From contig NZ_SMYZ01000042.1 of NCBI RefSeq assembly GCF_004919685.1, positions 1-64,000 of the forward strand: DNA of 64,000 nucleotides, read 5' to 3'. Positions 16,875 through 24,936 of the stretch are shown in pieces (positions within the stretch are counted from its first letter, which is position 1; the number at the start of each line of letters is the position of its first letter). The notes below the pieces were generated by a model. The model saw only the letters and a list, made by a program, of their open reading frames with translations. It did no database searches and was not told the DNA's origin. The translations under genes were made by a program, and so were the position numbers. The DNA is from Mesorhizobium norvegicum. Its GTDB lineage: Bacteria; Pseudomonadota; Alphaproteobacteria; Rhizobiales; Rhizobiaceae.

Positions 16875-17588
16875 ATGGGCGATTCCCTCGATCTTTCGAC
16901 AGCCGATCTCGCGGCGCTGGCCTTCTTCCTCGTCGTGTGGCTGCTGCACACGTTCGCCTCCGACGGCAAGCTGGTCAGCCGCGTGTCGCTGACGACGGCG
17001 ATGAATGCACAGCGGCAAGCCTGGATGCGGACCATGGCCGAGCGCGAGATCCGCATCGTCGACACCGCCATCATGAGCGGCCTGCAACAAGGCACCGCCT
17101 TCTTCGCCTCCAGCTCACTGATCGCGATCGGCGGCTGCTTTGCCTTGCTCGGCGCGTCCGACCGGGTTCTTGAAGTGTTGAGCGACCTGCCCTTGGGTGG
17201 CGCGCCGTCGCGCGCGGCCTTCCAGATAAAGGTGTTCGGACTGGTGCTGATCCTGGCGTTTTCGTTCTTCAAATTCGGCTGGGCTTACCGGCTGTTCAAC
17301 TATTGCACGATCCTGATCGGCGCCGTGCCGATCCCGCATGGCGAAGCCTCACGCAATCCGGTCACCGAAACGGCGGTGTGGCGTGCGGCGCAGATGAACA
17401 TGCTCGCCGGAAAGCACTTCAACTCCGGCCTGCGCGGCGTGTTCTTCTCGATCGGTTATCTCGGCTGGTTCGTCGACCCCATGGTGTTCGTGTTGTCGAC
17501 GGTGTTGCTGCTGGCCGTGCTGGTGCGGCGCCAGTTCTTCTCGGCCGCCAGACAGGCGGTGATCGGTCAGCCGCCAGGAAAAGGCTGA
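16875..17588 (+). CDS. DUF599 family membrane protein
   Basis: 237-residue integral membrane protein of DUF599. Four hydrophobic segments are seen (LAALAFFLVVWLLHTF, GTAFFASSSLIAIGGCFALLG, VFGLVLILAFSFFKFGWAY, PMVFVLSTVLLLAVLV) with the family motifs MRTMAEREIRIVDTAIMSGLQQGTAF (split) and FSFFKFGWAYRLFNYC. Function unknown. Divergent from sdaA. Its last 22 bp overlap the convergent ElyC-like gene. Confidence 0.8.
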   Translation: MGDSLDLSTADLAALAFFLVVWLLHTFASDGKLVSRVSLTTAMNAQRQAWMRTMAEREIRIVDTAIMSGLQQGTAFFASSSLIAIGGCFALLGASDRVLEVLSDLPLGGAPSRAAFQIKVFGLVLILAFSFFKFGWAYRLFNYCTILIGAVPIPHGEASRNPVTETAVWRAAQMNMLAGKHFNSGLRGVFFSIGYLGWFVDPMVFVLSTVLLLAVLVRRQFFSAARQAVIGQPPGKG

Positions 17589-18358
17589 TCGATCCGCCCT
17601 GACAGCCAGTAGGCGATCAAACCGATCCATTCGCGGATGGCGATGGTGGTGGCCTGCAGCGAATCGGCTGGATTGTCGCGGAACAGGCCGATGCCCTCTT
17701 TGCCCGAGGTGCGATAGTCGACCGGCCAGGGAACAGTCGCAAAGCCGGCCTTGTCGAACAGCGCCTTGGCGCGCGGCATATGGAAGGCCGAGGTCACCAG
17801 CAGCCAGGTCTCGCCGGGCTTCGGCGTTACCAGCTCCTTGGTGAAGACGGCATTCTCATAGGTGTTGCGGGATTTGTTTTCGAGGATCAGGCGATCGGCC
17901 GTCACGCCAAGCGCGGTGAGCAAGCGGGGGGCCGTGGCGGCGTCACCCTCGCCTTCGAGAAACAACTCTCCGGTGCCGCCGGAGACGATCACCTTGGCTG
18001 CTGGAAAGCGCCGGGCCAGAATCGCTGTCTCGACCATCCGATCGCCGCCGCTGTTTAGCTCATAGCCGCCGCGCACCAGATTGATGGCGCCCTCGAAGCC
18101 GCCGCCGAGCACGACGATGCCGTCTACCTTTTCCGGCTGCGGCGGGCGCGCAAAGCGCTCTTCCAGCGGATTGAGCATCATGGCGCCGAGCGACGTCCAG
18201 GCCGACAGCGCAAGGATCAGGAAGGCCAGCACGCTGCCGGTGACCGCCAGCCGCCGGCGACCAACCACGGCCGCGAGCAGTCCCGCCAGCAGCAGGAAGA
18301 TCGCCAGATTGAGCGGCTGGATGAAGAACCAGAAGATCTTGGAAAGGTAGAAGAACAT
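17567..18358 (-). CDS. YdcF/ElyC family membrane protein (DUF218)
   Basis: 263 residues: two N-terminal membrane segments then a DUF218 domain facing the periplasm. Characteristic are DGIVVLGGGFEGA, AKVIVSGGTGELF, ILENKSRNTYENA and LLVTSAFHMPRA. E. coli ElyC supports peptidoglycan assembly at low temperature through the lipid carrier; a similar envelope role is likely. The ATG at 18358 places the first membrane segment at the N-terminus. It ends 22 bp inside the convergent DUF599 gene. Confidence 0.85.
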   Translation of the reverse strand: MFFYLSKIFWFFIQPLNLAIFLLLAGLLAAVVGRRRLAVTGSVLAFLILALSAWTSLGAMMLNPLEERFARPPQPEKVDGIVVLGGGFEGAINLVRGGYELNSGGDRMVETAILARRFPAAKVIVSGGTGELFLEGEGDAATAPRLLTALGVTADRLILENKSRNTYENAVFTKELVTPKPGETWLLVTSAFHMPRAKALFDKAGFATVPWPVDYRTSGKEGIGLFRDNPADSLQATTIAIREWIGLIAYWLSGRIDQPFPGG

Positions 18359-18365
18359 TGGCTGC

Positions 18366-18896
18366 CTATCGTCGGCTCGAATTCTGACGACCGATGAAGT
18401 GCTCGACGGCACTCGTCACAGCCTCGGCCTCGGGCCGGCTCAACTCCCTGCCGAAAACGATGACGCCGTTAGTGTTGGACAACCTGATGACTTCCAACAG
18501 ACCCGCTTCATCCGTTGGATAGGTATGGTCGAGGATTTCGGCCTCAAGGTGCCCTTTCAAAGGCAATGACGAACGATTTCGCAAAGAACCCCTGACGTCG
18601 CGCACGGCTGCGGCGTTGGTTAGCTGCAGGGTTTCCTTGCCGAATACCAGCCAGATGAAATCCTTGCCGAGGAAATAGGTGAAGAGGGCAATGATCGCCG
18701 CGAACGACAGCAGTCCGAGAGTGCCGCTGGCGACGGTTGCGGGCGACGTGTCGGTCAATCCCATGTAGCCGGTGTAGGCAACGATCCCGGCCCCAATCAG
18801 GACGAAGCCCGTCCTGAAATCCGAGGTGCGTGGTGGGTTGGTTATCAGCAGTTCGTCTCCCGTCTCGACGATGGAAATGCGAGACGGGGGCGGCAT
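18366..18896 (-). CDS. Small two-TM membrane protein downstream of gatA
   Basis: About 176 residues, not recognised. Two membrane segments lie near residues 28-47 and 55-80 (TGFVLIGAGIVAYTGYMGL and LGLLSFAAIIALFTYFLG), then a soluble C-terminal part that could be a small beta domain. The ATG at 18896 begins one base after the gatA stop codon, so it is probably the last gene of the gat operon. No functional link to aminoacyl-tRNA amidation is evident. Confidence 0.6.
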   Translation of the reverse strand: MPPPSRISIVETGDELLITNPPRTSDFRTGFVLIGAGIVAYTGYMGLTDTSPATVASGTLGLLSFAAIIALFTYFLGKDFIWLVFGKETLQLTNAAAVRDVRGSLRNRSSLPLKGHLEAEILDHTYPTDEAGLLEVIRLSNTNGVIVFGRELSRPEAEAVTSAVEHFIGRQNSSRR

Positions 18897-18897
18897 G

Positions 18898-20463
18898 CTA
18901 CCACCATTTCTCCGGCTGGAATGTGCCGGCGGCCTGCTCGATGACGGCAGCGGTCTGGAACAGGGTTTCCTCATCGAACGGCCGGCCGATGAGTTGCAGC
19001 CCGAGCGGCAGGCCCTTGGCGTCGAGCCCGGCGGGCACGGCGATCCCCGGCAGGCCGGCCATGTTCACGGTGACCGTGAAAATGTCATTCAGGTACATCT
19101 TGACCGGATCGGCAGCCATGTCCTCGTCGGCGATGCCGAAGGCGGCGGACGGCGTTGCCGGGGTCAGGATGACATCGACGCCGGCGGCGAAGACAGTCTC
19201 GAAATCGCGCTTGATCAGATTGCGCACCTTCTGCGCCTGCAGATAGTAGGCGTCGTAATAGCCGGCCGACAGCACATAGGTGCCGATCATGATGCGGCGC
19301 TTGACCTCGCGGCCGAAACCGGCGGCGCGGGTCTTCTCATACATGTCGACGATATCCTTGCCCGGTACGCGCAAGCCGTAGCGGACGCCGTCATAGCGGG
19401 CGAGGTTGGACGAAGCCTCGGCGGGCGCAACGATGTAGTAGGCCGGCAGCGCGTATTTGGTGTGCGGCAGGGAGATGTCGACGATCTCGGCGCCGGCGTC
19501 CTTCAGCCAGGCAATGCCCTTCTGCCACAGCGCCTCGATCTCTTCGGGCATGCCGTCGACACGGTATTCCCTGGGAATGCCGACCTTCATGCCCTTGATC
19601 GGCTTGCCGATCACCGCCTCATAGTCCGGCACCGGCCGGTCGACCGACGTCGTGTCCTTCGGATCGACGGACGCCATCGACTTCAACAGGATCGCGGCAT
19701 CGCGCACGTCGCGGGCGATCGGTCCGGCCTGGTCGAGCGACGAGGCGAAGGCGACGATGCCCCAGCGCGAGCAGCGGCCATAGGTCGGCTTGATGCCGAC
19801 GGTGCCGGTGAAGGCGGCAGGCTGGCGGATCGAACCGCCAGTATCCGTCGCCGTCGCGCCGGCACACAGGAAGGCCGAGACTGCGGTTGCCGAACCGCCG
19901 GAAGAACCGCCCGGCACCAGCTGCGCATTGTCGAGGCTGCGCGCAGTCTTGGTGCCGCCAGCCGAGACAAAGCCGCCGTCGCCCTGATGCGTCGTCGGCA
20001 TCACCACCGTGTCGACACGCGAACGCCGCCATGGGTTGATGACCGGACCATAGTAGGACGTCTCGTTGGACGAGCCCATGGCGAACTCGTCCATGTTGAG
20101 CTTGCCCAGCATGACGGCGCCGTCGGCCCACAGATTGGATGTAACGGTCGATTCGTAGCGCGGCTTGAACCCGTCGAGCACATGACTGCAGGCCTGCGTA
20201 TGGACGCCTTTGGTGCCGAACAGGTCCTTGATGCCGAGCGGGATGCCTTCCAGCGCACCGCCCTCGCCCTTGACCAGCCTTGCGTCGGACGCCTTGGCCA
20301 TATCGCGCGCCTTGTCGCCGGTCACCGCGACATAGGCATTGAGCGCGGGATTGGCGCGATCGATGGCCGAAAGATAGGCCTCGGTGATCTCGGTCGCGGT
20401 GATTTCCTTGCCGCGCAGCTTGGCGCGGGCCTGTGAAATCGTCAGCTGGGTCAGGTCGCTCAT
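18898..20463 (-). CDS. gatA: Aspartyl/glutamyl-tRNA amidotransferase subunit A
   Basis: 521-residue amidase subunit of GatCAB, which converts Glu-tRNA(Gln) and/or Asp-tRNA(Asn) to the amidated forms. The amidase signature is complete: GIPLGIKDLF with the catalytic Lys, then PGGSSGGSATAVSAFLC with cis-Ser and the Ser nucleophile, and GTDTGGSIRQPAAF. The start codon overlaps the stop of the preceding acetyltransferase gene (TGATG). The presence of GatCAB implies an indirect route to Gln- or Asn-tRNA. Confidence 0.96.
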   Translation of the reverse strand: MSDLTQLTISQARAKLRGKEITATEITEAYLSAIDRANPALNAYVAVTGDKARDMAKASDARLVKGEGGALEGIPLGIKDLFGTKGVHTQACSHVLDGFKPRYESTVTSNLWADGAVMLGKLNMDEFAMGSSNETSYYGPVINPWRRSRVDTVVMPTTHQGDGGFVSAGGTKTARSLDNAQLVPGGSSGGSATAVSAFLCAGATATDTGGSIRQPAAFTGTVGIKPTYGRCSRWGIVAFASSLDQAGPIARDVRDAAILLKSMASVDPKDTTSVDRPVPDYEAVIGKPIKGMKVGIPREYRVDGMPEEIEALWQKGIAWLKDAGAEIVDISLPHTKYALPAYYIVAPAEASSNLARYDGVRYGLRVPGKDIVDMYEKTRAAGFGREVKRRIMIGTYVLSAGYYDAYYLQAQKVRNLIKRDFETVFAAGVDVILTPATPSAAFGIADEDMAADPVKMYLNDIFTVTVNMAGLPGIAVPAGLDAKGLPLGLQLIGRPFDEETLFQTAAVIEQAAGTFQPEKWW

Positions 20464-20918
20464 CAAAGGCTCTTTTCGTAAAACACCGACCACTCGGAAT
20501 CGGGATAATCCAGCACCGGGCCGCAGCGCGAAAACCCGGCACGTTCATAGACTGTCCACGCCGCGGGATGACGATCGCCCGTCTCCAGCACCAGGCGCTT
20601 CAGCCCCTCATTGCGCGCCAGCGCCTCGACCCGCTCGACGATCCTGGCACCGATCTTGCGGCCGCGATGCGAAGGCCGCGTGTACATGCGCTTGACCTCG
20701 CCGATGGCACCGTCATGGCGCTTCAGCGCGCCGCAGCCGATGGCTAGGCCATTGTCACGGGCGATGAAAACGGTCGTGTCCTCACCGGCCATCTGCTCGA
20801 CCGTCAGATGGTAGCAGTGTTCCGGCGGCGTCAATTCGAGCAACGTCTGGTTGAGTTCCTCGACCAGCCCACGCACATCGTCCTGCAGCGGCGTTTCAAT
20901 GGCGATCTCGATTGCCAT
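20463..20918 (-). CDS. GNAT family N-acetyltransferase between gatC and gatA
   Basis: 151-residue GNAT protein. The acetyl-CoA pyrophosphate loop is visible as MYTRPSHRGRKIGARIVERVEA, followed by LVLETGDRHPAAWTVYERAGF. The ATG at 20918 is 7 bp after gatC and its stop overlaps the gatA start, so all three are tightly co-translated. The substrate is unknown. Homologous PaiA/YjhQ-like proteins act on small amines, but nothing here specifies that. Confidence 0.82.
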   Translation of the reverse strand: MAIEIAIETPLQDDVRGLVEELNQTLLELTPPEHCYHLTVEQMAGEDTTVFIARDNGLAIGCGALKRHDGAIGEVKRMYTRPSHRGRKIGARIVERVEALARNEGLKRLVLETGDRHPAAWTVYERAGFSRCGPVLDYPDSEWSVFYEKSL

Positions 20919-20925
20919 CGGCCGG

Positions 20926-21213
20926 TTACTCCACGACCTTCGGCACGAGGAAGAAATTCTCTTCGGTCGCCGGCGCGTTGGCGACGATGTCGGCCGCCTT
21001 GCCGCCGTCGGTGACGACATCCCTGCGCTTCTTCATCTCCATCGGCGTCACCGAGGTCATCGGCTCGACGCCCGAGACATCGACCTCGTTCAGCTGTTCG
21101 ACGAAGCCCAGAATGGCGTTCAGCTCGCCGGTCATGCGTTCTGCATCTTCTTCGCTCACCGCGATGCGGGCGAGACGCGCGACGCGCTTCACTGTCTGAA
21201 GATCTACGGACAT
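20926..21213 (-). CDS. gatC: Aspartyl/glutamyl-tRNA amidotransferase subunit C
   Basis: 95-residue GatC, the small subunit that wraps around GatA and stabilises it. Conserved segments are VKRVARLARIAVSEEDAERM, LNAILGFVEQLNEVDVSGVEPMTS (split) and the C-terminal APATEENFFLVPKVVE. The ATG at 21213 is the family start. First gene of the gatC-GNAT-gatA unit; gatB is not in this window. Confidence 0.94.
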   Translation of the reverse strand: MSVDLQTVKRVARLARIAVSEEDAERMTGELNAILGFVEQLNEVDVSGVEPMTSVTPMEMKKRRDVVTDGGKAADIVANAPATEENFFLVPKVVE

Positions 21214-21293
21214 GTTTCTGCCTCGGGGAAAACCAGTTCGGGCTATAGCGGCGCCGCGCGCGCTGCGCAACATGCATCGTGCTGGACGTTGGG

Positions 21294-22151
21294 CTAGGCT
21301 GCGGTGCTCACACGGTCCTTGGGACGACGCAAAGGGTTGGGCAATTCGAAAAAGCGCTGTTTTGCCGGACACATGCCGCACGCGTCCTCATCCTCGAGCG
21401 CGGCGAACGCCTGCAATTCGGCCTCGGAACAGCCCGGTTCAAGCGGCCGATAGGCCAGATAGGGATCCCATTTCTCGGAAAGGCGGTATTTCGCCTTCTG
21501 CATCGGCAGATAGGCCAGCGGCGCGCATTTCCAGATTTGCCCGTCATGCAGTTGCTTGCAGTGGCGAGCCGGGCAGATTTCCCAACTGGCGCGAGTGTCA
21601 CCGTCCTCGAATGGCAACATGGCATTGCCAAAGCCCTCGTAGCGTCGGGTCCAGTTCTTGTCCGAAGGGCGTATCTCGAGACGCAATTTGTGGTTCCGCT
21701 GCCATCCCTCCAGCAAGTCGAAAACCGGCTTCAGTCTCTCCCGGTACTCCTCGGAATCATGATGGACCGACACGACCAGCCGTGCATCGGGATCGGCGGC
21801 AAGGATCGCCGGCAGCGACGGGTGACGATGCAGGAAGAAGCCGTTGCTGACAATTTCAATGTGGGCACGCGGCCAGTGCCGCCGCACCAGCCCGACAAAG
21901 CCCGGCAGTTGCGGATGAATGCTGGGCTCTCCTCCAAGCAGGCTGAAGCGCGTCACCGACACGCGTCGGCTCCACAGTCCCATCCAGCGGTCCGCCTCCT
22001 CGAGCGAGACGGTGCCGGCATGGGCGTGATTGGAATAGTGCGAGCAGCTTTCGCAGGACAGATTGCAGCCATGCGCGACATGCAGTTCCAGTTTTCGGAA
22101 CACAGGCCGCTCGCCGCGAAAAAGCGAACTGACACGTTGCAGCATCGTCAT
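21294..22151 (-). CDS. Radical SAM protein
   Basis: 285-residue radical SAM enzyme. The [4Fe-4S]/SAM motif CNLSCESCSHYSN (CxxxCxxC) lies near residue 30, followed by the GGE motif (SLLGGEPSIHPQL). Extra cysteines lie in CPARHCKQLHDGQIWKC and in DACGMCPAK near the C-terminus, suggesting an auxiliary cluster of SPASM/twitch type. The ATG at 22151 overlaps the stop of the upstream secreted-protein gene (ATGA). Product and substrate unknown. Confidence 0.82.
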   Translation of the reverse strand: MTMLQRVSSLFRGERPVFRKLELHVAHGCNLSCESCSHYSNHAHAGTVSLEEADRWMGLWSRRVSVTRFSLLGGEPSIHPQLPGFVGLVRRHWPRAHIEIVSNGFFLHRHPSLPAILAADPDARLVVSVHHDSEEYRERLKPVFDLLEGWQRNHKLRLEIRPSDKNWTRRYEGFGNAMLPFEDGDTRASWEICPARHCKQLHDGQIWKCAPLAYLPMQKAKYRLSEKWDPYLAYRPLEPGCSEAELQAFAALEDEDACGMCPAKQRFFELPNPLRRPKDRVSTAA

Positions 22152-22564
22152 GGCAGGGCAACGCCGTCGCACAGATAGTAGCTGCCACTGTTGCCGCTTG
22201 CCTCGCTTTCGTCATCGACGGGCCGAACCGACACGAGGTCGACTTGCTTGGCGTTCATTTGCGTCACCGAGAGGACATCCGGGAAGACATAGCCCGGTTC
22301 CTGGCAGATGGCCGTCACCGCCCAGCTCGGCGAAGCCGTCGCCTTGCTGATCTGCAGAAACTCGCAATTGTATTCGACGCCCTGCAGCCCGCGCGCCGAA
22401 AGCACGATGTTGCCGGCGTCGATCAGCGTTTGCAGCGTGTCCTTTTTGGCCTGCGTGCAAAGCTCCTCGGACTGAAGGTAGACGCCTTCGATGAAATCAT
22501 CCGCGGCGAGCGCGGGCGACGCCGCGACAAACATGGAAACGCAAAGAGATCGCCCCAACACCAT
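22148..22564 (-). CDS. Hypothetical secreted Cys-containing protein
   Basis: 138 residues with a signal peptide (SLCVSMFVAASPALA, cleavage before ADDF) and a small mature domain of about 118 residues with cysteines in ELCTQAKKD, EYNCEFLQ, AICQEPG and YYLCDGVALP, enough for two disulfides. Not recognised. Its stop codon overlaps the start of the radical SAM gene. Whether it is a substrate or merely a neighbour cannot be told. Confidence 0.65.
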   Translation of the reverse strand: MVLGRSLCVSMFVAASPALAADDFIEGVYLQSEELCTQAKKDTLQTLIDAGNIVLSARGLQGVEYNCEFLQISKATASPSWAVTAICQEPGYVFPDVLSVTQMNAKQVDLVSVRPVDDESEASGNSGSYYLCDGVALP

Positions 22565-22588
22565 GGATTTATTCCGCTTTAGCTGTTT

Positions 22589-23296
22589 CTAGATCGTAAT
22601 CGTCTCACCGATTTTCGGCAACGCCACCTTTACACCGGATCCTTCCAGGCCGGCCTCGAACTTATCGGCGGTCGGATCGATCATCGGAAATGTGCCGAAG
22701 TGACAGGGAACCACGGTGTCGAACTTGAAGAAGCGGCGGCAGGCAAGTGCCGCCACCGCACCGCCCATGGTGAAACGGTCGCCGATCGGCACGATGCCGA
22801 TCTTCGGTTCATGCAACTCGTTGATCAGCGCCATGTCGGAGAAGATGTCGGTGTCGCCCATGTGATAGAGCGTTTTGTCTTCCGGGAAATGCAGGACGAG
22901 GCCGCCCGGATTGCCGAGATAGGTGTTCTGGCCGCCCTCGCCCGGGAACGAGGATGAGTGCAGGGCCTGGACGAAAGTGGTGGTGAAGCTGCCGCAATCG
23001 ACAGTGCCGCCGATGTTGCCGGGATTGATCTTCTTGTCGCTGGCGCCCTTGCCGACCAGATACATGCAGATCTCGAAATTGGCGACCAGCTGGGCGCCGC
23101 TTTTGCCGAGCACTTCCAGCGCGCCGCTGATGTGGTCGCTGTGGCCATGCGTCAGCAGCACATGCGTGATCCCCTCAGCCGGTCCCTCCCAGCCGCCCGT
23201 CCAGGACGGATTTCCGATCAGATAGGGATCGATGAGGATCTTGGCGTCGGCCGTTTCGATGCGAAAGGCCGAGTGGCCGTACCAGGTCAGTTTCAT
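22589..23296 (-). CDS. UPF0173 metal-dependent hydrolase (MBL fold)
   Basis: 235-residue metallo-beta-lactamase-fold hydrolase of the UPF0173 group. The metal site is clear: THGHSDHISGA (HxHxDH), then YHMGDTDIFSD and CHFGTFP. The protein starts MKLTWYGHSAFRIETADAKI, the canonical family start. Cytosolic; substrate unknown. Divergent from ruvX. Confidence 0.9.
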   Translation of the reverse strand: MKLTWYGHSAFRIETADAKILIDPYLIGNPSWTGGWEGPAEGITHVLLTHGHSDHISGALEVLGKSGAQLVANFEICMYLVGKGASDKKINPGNIGGTVDCGSFTTTFVQALHSSSFPGEGGQNTYLGNPGGLVLHFPEDKTLYHMGDTDIFSDMALINELHEPKIGIVPIGDRFTMGGAVAALACRRFFKFDTVVPCHFGTFPMIDPTADKFEAGLEGSGVKVALPKIGETITI

Positions 23297-23418
23297 GAAT
23301 GCATTCCTCGATTTTTGGCTTGCCAGAAGATAGAACGCCGATAGCCCCGAGATCAAAGGGTTACTGTGTCCGTTGCGCGTTTGACAAAACACGTGGTGGT
23401 GAAAGGCGAGGACGGCCG

Positions 23419-23925
23419 TTGGGCATTATCACGATAGAGGAATTGCCGGCGCGGCTGGCCGGCGGCAAAACGCTGGCCGGGCTTGACCTCGGCGACAAGA
23501 CGATCGGCGTCGCGGTCTCGGACCAGAGGTTTTCCTTCGCCCATCCGCGCCCGGTCATCATGCGAAGGAAATTCTCGCTCGATGCAGCGGTGCTGCTCGC
23601 CTTGCTGCAGAAGGAGAATGCCGGCGCGGTGGTGATTGGGCTGCCGATCAATATGGACGGGTCGGAAGGGCCGCGTGCGCAGAAATCGCGCGCCTTCGTC
23701 CGCAACATGGCACAGATGAGCGACCTGCCCTTCGTGCTCTGGGACGAAAGACTATCGACAGTCGCGGCCGAAAGGACGCTGATCGAGATGGATTTCTCGC
23801 GACGCAAGCGCGCTGGCAAGATCGATTCGGCGGCAGCCGCGTTTATTCTGCAGGGAGTTTTGGACCGGCTTCAGTCGCTCCACGCATCCGCTCGAACGGA
23901 ACCGGACCCGCCCAGCGCTGTTTGA
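23419..23925 (+). CDS. ruvX: Putative pre-16S rRNA nuclease / Holliday junction resolvase RuvX (YqgF)
   Basis: About 168 residues of the YqgF family, which in E. coli processes the 5' end of 16S rRNA. RNase H-fold motifs: LAGLDLGDKTIGVAVSD with the first catalytic Asp, VVIGLPINMDGSEGPRA, LWDERLSTVAAER and KIDSAAAAFILQGVLD. The start is probably TTG at 23419, behind GAGGA; longer forms from 23389 or 23299 cannot be excluded. Its 3' end overlaps the convergent small membrane-protein gene by 83 bp. Confidence 0.88.
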   Translation: MGIITIEELPARLAGGKTLAGLDLGDKTIGVAVSDQRFSFAHPRPVIMRRKFSLDAAVLLALLQKENAGAVVIGLPINMDGSEGPRAQKSRAFVRNMAQMSDLPFVLWDERLSTVAAERTLIEMDFSRRKRAGKIDSAAAAFILQGVLDRLQSLHASARTEPDPPSAV

Positions 23926-24184
23926 CCCAGCCGGCGATTTCGCGGCGACGGCGGAATGCCCAAAGCGCGATCAGCAGAAACCCGTCGAAGATGCACGTCT
24001 TCGCCACCATGCCGGGGATGATCGCCGGGTCGATGCCAAGCATCTGACCATAGAGCTGGAAAAAGAAGTCATGCATCTGTCGGCTGAGCATCGTGTAGCC
24101 GAAATTGATGTCATTGGCCGACAGATAGAACCAGCCCCAGAAAAACGCCATCGGGGCCGCCCAGGATGCGAAGATGTATCGCAT
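23843..24184 (-). CDS. Small membrane protein (DUF6105-like)
   Basis: 113 residues with two membrane segments (ASWAAPMAFFWGWFYLSAND and CIFDGFLLIALWAFRRRREI). It resembles the short Rhizobiales family annotated DUF6105; that assignment is from memory of the pattern. The ATG overlaps the stop of the upstream gene (TGATG), so the pair is coupled. The C-terminal coding part lies antisense to the end of ruvX for 83 bp. Confidence 0.6.
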   Translation of the reverse strand: MRYIFASWAAPMAFFWGWFYLSANDINFGYTMLSRQMHDFFFQLYGQMLGIDPAIIPGMVAKTCIFDGFLLIALWAFRRRREIAGWVKQRWAGPVPFERMRGATEAGPKLPAE

Positions 24185-24741
24185 CAGCGGCCTCCCCTGG
24201 GATTGGACCCTGTCCGGCCCGATATGAGTGAAAGCAGCGAATTGTGGGCTGCGGCCTTTGCCATGCCGTGCGCGACGGCGCGGACCTCGCCCTCGCCCGA
24301 AGCAGCTGCCGCAACCACGGACCGCCGCTCGGCAAGCATGGCGACATAGGACGCCAAAAGTGCTGCCAACTGCACGGCGACAACCATGAACAGCCCGTTG
24401 ATGCTTTGCGCAGCACCTCCGACAACGATCAGCGACAACACGCCGGACGCGGAGATGAAGGCGATGCGGGCAACGCTGTCGGCGCCCGGGCTGGTCGCGT
24501 CGTTGATCAGGGCTTCGACAAAGGCCCAGAAGAACAGCACCGCGACGACAAGCAATGCGGTGGCAAGCGGCGCCACGACGACGACATTGTCGAGGTCGAC
24601 GAAGCGGGTGCCCTCCATTGTGGCACCCAACACACCGAGCGCCGCCGCCACACCGCGGTTTCCGTCGATGCAGATGAGCGCAAGCAGGGCGAAAACGATC
24701 GCCCAGTGCAAGGCCAGAAAAGAGGTCAGTACCTGTCGCAT
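24184..24741 (-). CDS. Four-TM membrane protein, hypothetical
   Basis: 185 residues with about four hydrophobic segments (FLALHWAIVFALLALICI, VVVVAPLATALLVVAVLFFWAF, IAFISASGVLSLIVVGGAA, GLFMVVAVQLAALLASYVAML) and a hydrophilic tail. Not recognised. Coupled to the DUF6105-like gene by a TGATG overlap, suggesting a two-protein membrane module. The 195 bp upstream hold a TTAACCTTAAC stretch that could be a CtrA-like site, but nothing firm. Confidence 0.55.
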   Translation of the reverse strand: MRQVLTSFLALHWAIVFALLALICIDGNRGVAAALGVLGATMEGTRFVDLDNVVVVAPLATALLVVAVLFFWAFVEALINDATSPGADSVARIAFISASGVLSLIVVGGAAQSINGLFMVVAVQLAALLASYVAMLAERRSVVAAAASGEGEVRAVAHGMAKAAAHNSLLSLISGRTGSNPRGGR

Positions 24742-24936
24742 CGGTGTTCCTGCTTCGCAAAGCAAGGGACGGCCAATTTGAACCATTCCCTGCTTTCGCC
24801 AAGACAGTGGGCTTTGCCGCTCGTCACCGCAACGGAAACCATTTGTTAAGGTTAACGGCGATTAGCCATACGCGTGAGGATACAGACCAACGCCTCAAAA
24901 CTGTGGATGGCGCCGGTTTTTGCGATGCTCGCGGGC

